From the NCBI GenBank assembly GCA_023436685.1, contig JAEZIL010000073.1, positions 1 through 7,326 on the forward strand: DNA of 7,326 bases. The letters are read 5' to 3'. Both the position numbers and the translations under genes were made by a program. Under the pieces are notes generated by a model. That model saw only the letters and a list, made by a program, of their open reading frames with translations. It was not told the origin of the DNA and did not search any database. Below are positions 1 to 6,467 of the stretch, piece after piece (position 1 is the stretch's first letter; each line of letters starts with the position of its first letter). Source of the stretch: Bacteroidota bacterium (lineage in GTDB: Bacteria > Bacteroidota > Bacteroidia > Chitinophagales > Chitinophagaceae).

Positions 1-1
1 T

Positions 2-1489
2 TGTAGTACAATGTGCTATCATCTACTGAAAATGGCAGATAGAAAATTGGGAGGCTTTGGCAATGCTCCTAAGTTTCCAGGCACTATGGCCATAAACTTC
101 CTGCTGGAGCATTACCATTTTACTAAAAATGAGGACGCATTGAACCATGCGTTACACAGTCTTGAGGCCATGTTTGAAGGTGGTATTTACGACCAGTTGG
201 GTGGAGGGTTTTGCAGGTATTCAACCGATGCCCGGTGGTTGGCACCGCATTTTGAAAAAATGCTTTATGACAACGCCCTATTAATTGGGTCGTTATGCGA
301 TGCATATAGCATTACTAAAAACAATAAATACAAGCGTATAGCAGAAGAAACTATTGGTTTCGTAAATAGGGAGTTAAAAGATGCATCAGGCTTATACTAC
401 AGTGCTTTAGATGCCGACAGTGAAGGAGTAGAAGGCAAATTCTACACCTGGACCTGGGAGGATTGGCAACGCTTTTCAGGCGATAAGGAAGGCATTACAG
501 CCACTTATTTTGGCATCAGCGAAGATGGCAATTGGGAGGAGACAAATATTCTTCATATAGCCGTATTGCCGCAGGAAATAGCTGTAGCAAAAAGTATGAG
601 TGTTGAGCAGGTAGAGGCACATATAGCAAGCGTTAAACACAATTTATTGCAACATAGGGATACCCGGATCAGGCCTCTCACCGATGATAAAAGTTTATTG
701 TCATGGAATGCATTGATGAATACTGCATTAGTTAAGGCGGGAATAGCTTTTTCAGATAATGCCTATCTAGATGCAGCCAATAAACACATGCAGGCCATCA
801 CAGCGGCTTTCATCAGGAATGAAGCATTATTTCATGTATGGAAAAAAGGAGAACCAAGAGTAGGGGCTAACATTGATGACTATGCGTACCTGATATATGC
901 CCTGATAGAGTTGGGTAGCGCTACAGGAAACGAAAAATACCTGCTGCAGGCTACTGCGTTAACGGATACTGCTTTAAAAGACTTTCTGCATGAAGACGGC
1001 TGCTTTTTTTATTTCAGCTTGGTAGCACAAAACGATATACCGGTACGCAAAGTAGATAAGTATGATGGGGCGCAGCCCTCGGCCAATGCTGTAATGGCAG
1101 CTAATCTGTACATATTGGGTATATGTATGGAGCGGCCGGAATTTATTGAGCAAAGCACAACTATGTGGCAGCAGATGGCTGATATTACTACACGCTACAC
1201 TTACTCTTTTGCGCAGTGGGCTTTATGGCAACAACGATATGTTTATGGCATAAAGACAGTAGTGATTGCCTCGGAAGATGGGGATGACATACAAAAAAAA
1301 TGGCACGAAAACTATTTACCTAACACATATGTGCTTACTTCAAAAAAAGAAATATCTGAATTACCCTTGCTAAAACATAAGTTTTTACAATCTCAAACAC
1401 ATATATTTGTTTGTACAGAGTTGGCATGTATGCCGCCTGTGGCTGATTTGGAGGGTGCGTTAAATTTTATATCCTTGAAAACAACATAG
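2..1489 (+). CDS. DUF255 / YyaL-family (thioredoxin-domain, six-hairpin) protein, 5'-truncated by window edge
   Basis: This is the C-terminal part of a DUF255 protein, the family of Bacillus YyaL and animal SPATA20/SSP411. The frame is open to the left edge, so the first ATG at 11 is not the real start. Full-length relatives are about 650-700 residues and begin with a thioredoxin-like domain carrying a CHWCH-type motif; that part is missing here. What remains is the alpha/alpha-barrel (six-hairpin glycosidase-like) portion. Visible family signatures are GGFGNAPKFP (about 50-79), GGIYDQLGGGFCRYSTD followed by PHFEKMLYDNA (179-277), ALDADSEG with EGKFYTW (404-450), DDKSLLSWNALM (about 682-719), DDYAYL (about 874-891) and PSANA (about 1076-1090). 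The biochemical role of the family is not firmly established; sugar-epimerase-like or redox functions have been suggested from fold alone. The gene ends 164 bases before gldK and no hairpin terminator follows, so some read-through into gldK is possible. Family assignment is secure; function is not. Confidence 0.93.
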   Translation, partial: CSTMCYHLLKMADRKLGGFGNAPKFPGTMAINFLLEHYHFTKNEDALNHALHSLEAMFEGGIYDQLGGGFCRYSTDARWLAPHFEKMLYDNALLIGSLCDAYSITKNNKYKRIAEETIGFVNRELKDASGLYYSALDADSEGVEGKFYTWTWEDWQRFSGDKEGITATYFGISEDGNWEETNILHIAVLPQEIAVAKSMSVEQVEAHIASVKHNLLQHRDTRIRPLTDDKSLLSWNALMNTALVKAGIAFSDNAYLDAANKHMQAITAAFIRNEALFHVWKKGEPRVGANIDDYAYLIYALIELGSATGNEKYLLQATALTDTALKDFLHEDGCFFYFSLVAQNDIPVRKVDKYDGAQPSANAVMAANLYILGICMERPEFIEQSTTMWQQMADITTRYTYSFAQWALWQQRYVYGIKTVVIASEDGDDIQKKWHENYLPNTYVLTSKKEISELPLLKHKFLQSQTHIFVCTELACMPPVADLEGALNFISLKTT

Positions 1490-1540
1490 TTTTTTCTAAA
1501 TGTATCAGGCTGAAATTCTTAACAAAATTTTTTTTAGCAC

Positions 1541-1623
1541 TTGCATTTTTCGAAAAAACTTTAAATATTGTGCATCGGTTCTTTGGTGAACATACCACAG
1601 AACCCCAAAAATTACTTTATTTG
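1541..1623 (+). promoter_or_regulatory. Candidate promoter region for the gldKLMN operon
   Basis: The leader 1490-1653 is strongly A/T-rich and is the only sizeable non-coding gap before gldK. Bacteroidota primary sigma factors recognise a -33 TTG and a -7 TAnnTTTG. Two imperfect candidates are visible. In the first, TTG at 1541-1543 is followed after 18 bases by TAAATATTG at 1562-1570. In the second, TTTATTTG at 1616-1623 matches five of the six fixed -7 positions but has no TTG at the right distance upstream. The first would give a leader of roughly 75 bases, the second one of about 25. Neither is a full match, so the location is only suggestive. Confidence 0.27.
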
Positions 1624-1653
1624 CCTAATAGCAAAAACAACAACATCAGTAGT

Positions 1654-2910
1654 ATGAAACAACTTTCCCTGAAGATCTCGGCTATTGCCTTACTCGCATT
1701 AGGTGCAAGCTGTGGCACACCGGGTCCTGGAGGTCAACTTGTTGGTGAAGCCAATATGATGAATTACAAGGCGCCTGTACCCTTAGGCATGGTGTATGTC
1801 CCCTCGGGCGTTTTGAAAATGGGAGCTAGTGATGAGGATGTGCGTGGTAGAAACGATGCGTTGATACGCACCGTACAGATGAGTGGCTACTACATGGATG
1901 CCACAGAGATCTCAAATGCGGAATATCGTCAGTTCACAAACTGGGTGCGCGACTCTATCGCTCATACTCAGTTGGGAGATTTTATAGACAACCCTGATGG
2001 TACGCAATCAGTAGATATGAGAAAACGTATCAACTGGCGCGATCAGGATCTTCAGGATCAATTGTCAAACCTTTTCATACCTGCCGAACAATCTGGTTGG
2101 GGGTCGAAAGAATTTGATAACAGCAAACTGGTGTATGGCTATGAAGTGTTCAATTACGAACAAGCAGTAGCTAACCCTACCCAACCCAGAACCAGTTTCA
2201 TTGAAAAGCACGCAATAGCTATCTATCCAGATACTACTGTTTGGGTAAAACAGCTTACCTATTCGTATAACGAGCCAATTGCAATGCAATACAACTGGTT
2301 CCCTGCATTTAACAACTATCCTGTAGTTGGTGTTAACTGGCATCAGGCGAATGCGTTCTGTAACTGGCGCACACAACTTTGGAGAGGCGAGCGTAGCAGA
2401 ACCAAGCAATTCTTTGAAGGTGAATTTACACTGCCTAATGAAACACAATGGGAATGGGCAGCTCGTGGCGGACGTACAGAGTCTCCATATCCTTGGGGTG
2501 GTCCTTACCTGGTAAATAAAAAAGGTTGCTACCTGGCTAACTTCAAGCCTCAACGTGGTAACTATGCTGCGGACGGTGGTTTGTATACTGTGCCTGTTGA
2601 CCGTTACTGGCCTAACGATTACGGTCTGTATAAGATGTCGGGTAACGTATCAGAGTGGACAAGTACTTCTTACTTTGGTAACGCTTACCAAACAGTTTCA
2701 GATATTAACCCATCTGTTAATTATCAAATGCGCGAAAACGATCCTCAATGGCTACGCCGTAAAGTAATACGTGGTGGTAGCTGGAGAGATGTAGCTTTCT
2801 ACCTGCAAACAAGCACACGCGATTATGAGTATGCTGATACTGCAAAAGCTTATATAGGTTTCCGTTGCGTATATCAACAAATTGCGCCTGCATTAACTAA
2901 CAGACGCTAA
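1654..2910 (+). CDS. gldK: GldK/PorK, T9SS outer-membrane-associated lipoprotein (FGE-sulfatase fold)
   Basis: GldK is the lipoprotein of the T9SS periplasmic ring; with GldN it forms the ring under the outer membrane that contacts the GldLM motor. I start it at ATG 1654, which gives 418 residues and a classic lipoprotein signal: positive N-terminus, hydrophobic core, then LGASC with the lipidated Cys at residue 20. The frame is open 28 codons further up to a GTG at 1570, but that extension would bury the signal peptide. The mature protein is a formylglycine-generating-enzyme (FGE-sulfatase) domain from about residue 45 (GMVYVPSG) to GFRC at 402-405. Landmarks are DATEISNAEYRQF, PDTTVW (192-197), YPVVGVNW (222-229) followed by AFCNWR, SGNVSEW (329-335) and RGGSW (373-377). 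In T9SS this fold is structural, not enzymatic. GldJ is a paralogue with the same fold, but GldJ is not normally followed by gldLMN, so the context decides for GldK. It is somewhat shorter than the Flavobacterium johnsoniae protein. It is the first gene of the operon. Confidence 0.96.
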   Translation: MKQLSLKISAIALLALGASCGTPGPGGQLVGEANMMNYKAPVPLGMVYVPSGVLKMGASDEDVRGRNDALIRTVQMSGYYMDATEISNAEYRQFTNWVRDSIAHTQLGDFIDNPDGTQSVDMRKRINWRDQDLQDQLSNLFIPAEQSGWGSKEFDNSKLVYGYEVFNYEQAVANPTQPRTSFIEKHAIAIYPDTTVWVKQLTYSYNEPIAMQYNWFPAFNNYPVVGVNWHQANAFCNWRTQLWRGERSRTKQFFEGEFTLPNETQWEWAARGGRTESPYPWGGPYLVNKKGCYLANFKPQRGNYAADGGLYTVPVDRYWPNDYGLYKMSGNVSEWTSTSYFGNAYQTVSDINPSVNYQMRENDPQWLRRKVIRGGSWRDVAFYLQTSTRDYEYADTAKAYIGFRCVYQQIAPALTNRR

Positions 2911-2952
2911 CTAATAAAATCTAGAAAAAAGTATTTTTCATTTTCAACCTCT

Positions 2953-2969
2953 TAGAAAATCATAGAAAA
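2953..2969 (+). promoter_or_regulatory. A-rich translation initiation region of gldL
   Basis: The ATG of gldL at 2970 is directly preceded by two tandem TAGAAAA units (2953-2959 and 2963-2969); a third copy lies at 2922-2928. There is no GGAGG-like sequence. Bacteroidota generally start translation without Shine-Dalgarno pairing and favour A-rich, Kozak-like bases just upstream of the start codon, so this run probably supports efficient initiation and fixes the start. A regulatory role for the repetition itself is unproven. Confidence 0.4.
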
Positions 2970-3788
2970 ATGAATTCAATAGCACTGTTTTTTGAGACCA
3001 AGCAAGGTAAGTATATCAAAAACTTCATTATCGGCCTTGGTGCGTCGGTGGTTCTGATGGGTGCGCTGTTCAAAATACAGCACTGGCCTGGTGCGGGTAT
3101 CATGCTTACAGTAGGTATGATCACCGAGGCATTCATCTTTGCTTTGTTAGGTGTTTTACCTCCGCATAAAGATTACTATTGGGAACGTTTCTATCCCGGT
3201 ATAGACGAAAACCCTCACGTAGAGGCTTATCGCAAAGGTGTTAAGTTCGATTCTGCTGCCGGTAAAGTATCTCCGGGTGCAGCACTTGATAAAATGATGG
3301 AAGATGCTCAGATAGCGCCGGCTAACATCCGCCGCCTGGGCGATAACCTGCAGCGTTTTGGTACTGTTGTAGAGCAAATCAAAGATATTTCAGATATCAC
3401 TTCTGCAACTAATGAATATTCAAGCAGCGCCCGTGAAGCAGCTACTGCTCTGGGCGAAATGAAAAATACATTTGTTGGTGCAAGCAATACAATGTCTTCT
3501 TTCAACAATGCTGCTGACGATACTGCAAGGTTCCATGAACAAGTACAGGTATTGTCTCGTAACCTTGGCTCTTTGAATCAGATATATGAAGTGGAACTTT
3601 CAGATGCTAACAACCACCTGAAAGCGATGAACAAATTCTACAGCAATCTTGTAAGTGCATCAGATGCAATGGCATCTAGTGCTACCGATGCAGTTGCAGC
3701 AAAAGAACAAATAGCACTGTTGTCTAAGAACCTGACAACATTGAACCAAATATATGGTAACATGCTGTCTGCTATGCAGGGCCGCTAG
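2970..3788 (+). CDS. gldL: GldL/PorL, T9SS and gliding motor inner-membrane stator-type protein
   Basis: GldL is the inner-membrane proton-channel subunit of the T9SS motor; five copies surround the transmembrane helices of two GldM. The 272-residue protein has two N-terminal membrane helices (about 18-36 and 43-63) joined by the family hallmark GALFKIQHWPG, then a long cytoplasmic helical region. Aligned by eye with my recollection of F. johnsoniae GldL, the key intramembrane residues are K35 (K27), H38 (H30) and E53 (E49, the essential glutamate). The site of Y13 is an isoleucine, I21. PHKDYYWERFYPG follows the second helix. The cytoplasmic tail from about residue 100 is Ala/Ser-rich and predicted helical, and ends in three related LxxLNxxYxxxLSA-like units (199-213, 217-231, 255-269). 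The start is fixed by the membrane helix position and an A-rich leader. The gene lies 59 bases after gldK and 60 before gldM, so it is in the same operon. Confidence 0.97.
   Translation: MNSIALFFETKQGKYIKNFIIGLGASVVLMGALFKIQHWPGAGIMLTVGMITEAFIFALLGVLPPHKDYYWERFYPGIDENPHVEAYRKGVKFDSAAGKVSPGAALDKMMEDAQIAPANIRRLGDNLQRFGTVVEQIKDISDITSATNEYSSSAREAATALGEMKNTFVGASNTMSSFNNAADDTARFHEQVQVLSRNLGSLNQIYEVELSDANNHLKAMNKFYSNLVSASDAMASSATDAVAAKEQIALLSKNLTTLNQIYGNMLSAMQGR
3564..3776 (+). repeat. Protein-level repeat in GldL cytoplasmic tail (three LxxLNxxYxxxLS units)
   Basis: Three 15-residue units can be aligned without gaps: residues 199-213 (LGSLNQIYEVELSDA), 217-231 (LKAMNKFYSNLVSAS) and 255-269 (LTTLNQIYGNMLSAM). 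The first and third are part of a longer match: residues 190-211 and 246-267, exactly 56 residues apart (eight heptads), share 13 of 22 residues by eye. The DNA has diverged, so this is an old protein-level duplication, not a recent tandem repeat. The C-terminal unit is the one I would expect to be conserved in other GldL proteins. Confidence 0.6.
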
Positions 3789-3848
3789 TTTGGGTAGGAT
3801 TTATAGTGATAACATTTAATAATATAACCTCAGTAAAATAGTTACAGG

Positions 3849-5393
3849 ATGTCGATGCCCAAAGAGCCGCGGCAGCTCATGATCAACCTAATGTATTTGG
3901 TGTTGACCGCGATGCTAGCCCTGAACGTATCCTCAGAGATATTGCATGCGTTCAAAACTATTAATCAAAGTATCGGTGCTTCTAATAAATCAATCGTTGA
4001 TAAAAACTCTAAACTTTATCAGGGTTTTGATGATCAGGAAGCCGAGGAAGGCCAGCGCGACCGCGTAAAGCCGTATAATGACAGAGCAAAACAGGTAAAA
4101 GCTGCTTCGGAAGAAATGGTTAACTACCTTGAAAGCTGGAAAGAAAAAGTAATTACAGAATCGGGTGGCCGCGAAGCTAACGGTGAAATAAAAAGAGAAG
4201 ATAATATTGATGCAAGTACCCTACTGCTTGTAGAAAAGAAAGGTGGTGATGAATTGAAAAAGAAACTTCAGGACTATCGTAACTTGCTACTGGGTGTAGT
4301 TGATCCAAGTGTTAAAGCTCAATTTGAAAATGATCTTCCGGTTAAAATAGTTGAGCCTACTAGATCGGATAATAACCCCCAAGCCGACTGGGCTGTAGGT
4401 TATTTCCATAATATGCCTACAATGGCTGTTGTTACGCTTCTGTCTAAATTTCAGAATGACGTTCGTAACAGTGAAGCTGTTGTAGTACAAGAACTAGCAA
4501 AAGAGGCTGGCGATATACAAGTGAAATTTGACGCTATACAAGCGATTGCTGTACCTAAAACCAGCTACGCTTTAGCAGGGCAAAAAGTTGAAGCGCAAAT
4601 CATGCTGGCTGCTTATAATAAAGCTGTTCAGCCTGAGGTTACCTCAAGCGGCGGTCGGGTTACTAAAGTACAGGATGGTATCGCTTATTGGGAAACAGCA
4701 GCTTCCGGTGTTGGTTTGCAAACCGTGCGCGGTACGGTTAGTATTAACCTGGGAGGCCGTAGGGAAACTAAGCCTTACGAGTTCCAATACATGGTAGGTT
4801 CTACCGGTGCCTCAATGCAGCTGGATAAAATGAATGTGTTTTATATAGGTGTTCCTAACCCAATTACGGTAAGTGCTGCGGGTTATTCATTAGAAGATGT
4901 ATCGGTAAGCATACCTGGCGCTAATGTTGCTCCGGGTCCTGGTAAAGGCCAGTTCGTAGTAACTGCCGATAAGCCTGGTAAAGTAGTAGCATCTATAAAC
5001 GCAAAAGACGCAGCGGGTACAAAACAAGTGGGTGCCATGGAAGTACGTGTTAAATTTATACCTGACCCTGTTGCAAGGGTAGGTGGTAAAAGTGGTGGTA
5101 GCATGCCTTCAAACCAATTTAAAGTGCAACAAGGTATCGTTGCCGCTCTTGATGGTTTCGATTTTGAAGCACGCTTCCTGGTTAGCAGCTTCCAGTTCAG
5201 CATGTTGCCTAAGCGCGGCGAGTTAATAGGGCCATTCCAGGTTAACAGCCCACTGTTCAGTGCTAACAAACAAGTGCAAGACGCTATTAACAGGGCTAAG
5301 CCCGGTGATAGGATATATCTTGAAGAAATAAGGGGTGTTGGCCCGGATAAAAGAAGCCGTGCTTTAAATACCATCTCTTTACTTCTTCAATAG
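3849..5393 (+). CDS. gldM: GldM/PorM, T9SS motor shaft (inner membrane and periplasm)
   Basis: GldM is the dimeric shaft of the motor: its single N-terminal helix sits inside the GldL pentamer and its periplasmic part reaches the GldK-GldN ring, passing on proton-driven movement. The 514-residue length matches the family (about 515). The N-terminus has the signature PRQLMINLMYLVLTAMLALN, with the helix at about 11-30 and the conserved arginine R8 (R9 in F. johnsoniae) at its cytoplasmic end. The periplasmic region follows the known four-domain layout: helical D1 to about residue 234; D2 from VPKTSYALAGQ (about 235-320); D3 around NVFYIGVPNP (about 321-404); and D4 from about 405, containing GGKSGG and ending in TISLLLQ. 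D2-D4 are Ig-like in solved structures. ATG at 3849 is chosen; a second in-frame ATG at 3855 is two codons in and would also keep R8. No strong ribosome-binding site is visible. The gene lies 40 bases before gldN. Confidence 0.97.
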   Translation: MSMPKEPRQLMINLMYLVLTAMLALNVSSEILHAFKTINQSIGASNKSIVDKNSKLYQGFDDQEAEEGQRDRVKPYNDRAKQVKAASEEMVNYLESWKEKVITESGGREANGEIKREDNIDASTLLLVEKKGGDELKKKLQDYRNLLLGVVDPSVKAQFENDLPVKIVEPTRSDNNPQADWAVGYFHNMPTMAVVTLLSKFQNDVRNSEAVVVQELAKEAGDIQVKFDAIQAIAVPKTSYALAGQKVEAQIMLAAYNKAVQPEVTSSGGRVTKVQDGIAYWETAASGVGLQTVRGTVSINLGGRRETKPYEFQYMVGSTGASMQLDKMNVFYIGVPNPITVSAAGYSLEDVSVSIPGANVAPGPGKGQFVVTADKPGKVVASINAKDAAGTKQVGAMEVRVKFIPDPVARVGGKSGGSMPSNQFKVQQGIVAALDGFDFEARFLVSSFQFSMLPKRGELIGPFQVNSPLFSANKQVQDAINRAKPGDRIYLEEIRGVGPDKRSRALNTISLLLQ

Positions 5394-5433
5394 TATTTTT
5401 TAATTTTACTAATCAGCAAATCGTACAAGGATT

Positions 5434-6351
5434 ATGAGTATCCTAAAAACATACAGAATTGCAGCTTCAGCAGCGCTCCTCTTAGCTAGTGCAACGGCTT
5501 TTGCCCAAAACACTACAATCACAGATCAGTCGCAGTCCCAGTTCAACTCCTTCGAAGGTGTTAACAAAGACTGGCAGCCATCGTTAGTTACCGATGGTGT
5601 TTACGACCGAGTACCCCATATCAATAAAACATTGACTTGGCAACCCGTTCGTGAGGCAGATATCATGTGGAAGAAAAGAGTTTGGCGCGAAATAGATATT
5701 CGCGAGAAGCAAAATATGGCATTCCGTTATCCTGGCGATGATTACACAGGCGGCGGCTATTTTATAGAAATAGTGCTGGATGCCGTAAAAAAAGGCAAGA
5801 TCAAAGCTTACTCTAATATGGACGATAGGTTTACTACCGCCCTTAGTAAAGAGCAGGTGCTGGAAATGCTGATTGGTAAACCGGATACTACTATGGTTGA
5901 AAACCCCATAACCGGCGAAATGGAAATGCGTATTTCAAGACGCGAGTTTAACCCCGATGTTGTAACTAAATATCGTATTAAAGAAGATTGGGTTTTTGAT
6001 CGCAACCTGGGTCGCATGGTAGTGCGCATAATAGGTGTGGCTCCCATCCAGGACATCTATAATGAAGACGGTACATTCCGTGCATCACAAGCTGTGTTCT
6101 GGTTGTATTATCCTGAAATGCGTGATATGCTGGCACAATACGAAGTATTTAACCCTGAAAATGATGTAGCGCGTATGTCTTGGGAAGAGTTTTTTGAGGG
6201 CCGTTACTTCTCAAGCAAAATTATCAAAACCAGCAATCCTTTCGATCTTACTTTCAGAGAAAGGGGAATGTCTAGCATGGAAGCTCTGTATGAAGGTCAG
6301 AAATCTGCAGAAATGCTGATGAATAAAGAACATGATTTGTGGGTTTATTAA
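5434..6351 (+). CDS. gldN: GldN/PorN, T9SS periplasmic ring protein
   Basis: GldN is the periplasmic partner of the lipoprotein GldK in the T9SS ring and contacts the tip of GldM. The 305-residue precursor has a clear Sec signal peptide: positive residues K5 and R8, a hydrophobic Ala/Leu core, and AFA before a likely signal peptidase I cut after A24, giving a mature protein starting Q25. There is no lipobox cysteine, as expected for GldN. Family landmarks are TLTWQPVREADIMWKKRVWR near the start of the mature protein, YRIKEDWVFDRNLGRMVVRI (from about 179), a VAPIQDIY segment, FWLYYPEMR (222-230) and SWEEFFEGRYFSSKIIK (249-265). It is the last gene of the gldKLMN unit, and a strong terminator begins 22 bases after its stop. 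There is no sign of truncation or frameshift. The second copy (sprT/gldO-like) known from some flavobacteria is not present in this window. Confidence 0.96.
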   Translation: MSILKTYRIAASAALLLASATAFAQNTTITDQSQSQFNSFEGVNKDWQPSLVTDGVYDRVPHINKTLTWQPVREADIMWKKRVWREIDIREKQNMAFRYPGDDYTGGGYFIEIVLDAVKKGKIKAYSNMDDRFTTALSKEQVLEMLIGKPDTTMVENPITGEMEMRISRREFNPDVVTKYRIKEDWVFDRNLGRMVVRIIGVAPIQDIYNEDGTFRASQAVFWLYYPEMRDMLAQYEVFNPENDVARMSWEEFFEGRYFSSKIIKTSNPFDLTFRERGMSSMEALYEGQKSAEMLMNKEHDLWVY

Positions 6352-6372
6352 TAGCTAATTTACAGAAATATG

Positions 6373-6400
6373 ATCCCGGCTTTATGCCGGGATTTTTTTT
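6373..6400 (+). terminator. Intrinsic terminator of the gldKLMN operon
   Basis: A perfect 8-bp stem, ATCCCGGC (6373-6380) paired with GCCGGGAT (6386-6393), encloses a 5-base loop TTTAT. The stem is followed directly by a run of T to 6400. It lies 22 bases after the gldN stop, so it fits termination of the gldKLMN transcript and separates comB from the operon. Confidence 0.92.
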
Positions 6401-6467
6401 ATTGATAATGCATGCTTTTTACTATGCTATTTAGCTGTTATCTTGCGCTGTTTTTCAAGATTACTTC

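Noticed and set aside
1..11. TTGTAGTACAA palindrome, also present at about 4479-4489
   Set aside because: Both copies are in coding sequence, and only 11 bases match with nothing shared around them; no support for an operator or attachment site.
1570..1653. N-terminal extension of GldK from GTG 1570
   Set aside because: The 28 added residues are polar and would displace the lipoprotein signal peptide that starts neatly at ATG 1654.
2065..2553. A 162-codon open frame on the - strand inside gldK
   Set aside because: It lies wholly antisense to a well-conserved GldK domain, has no recognisable motif, and is explained by codon structure of the + strand gene.
2924..2939. Inverted repeat GAAAAA-AGTA-TTTTTC after gldK
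   Set aside because: The stem is almost all A-T pairs and weak, it is not followed by a T run, and it lies in a short gap inside an operon, so it is unlikely to be a terminator.
4883..5374. A 163-codon open frame on the - strand inside gldM
   Set aside because: It is antisense to GldM domains D3-D4, is low-complexity (Pro, Leu, Thr rich) and has no start context or family features.
6438..6447. TTATCTTGCG upstream of comB as a -7 promoter element
   Set aside because: It resembles TAnnTTTG with a missing T, but there is no TTG about 19 bases upstream, so I did not list it as a feature even though comB needs a promoter after the terminator.
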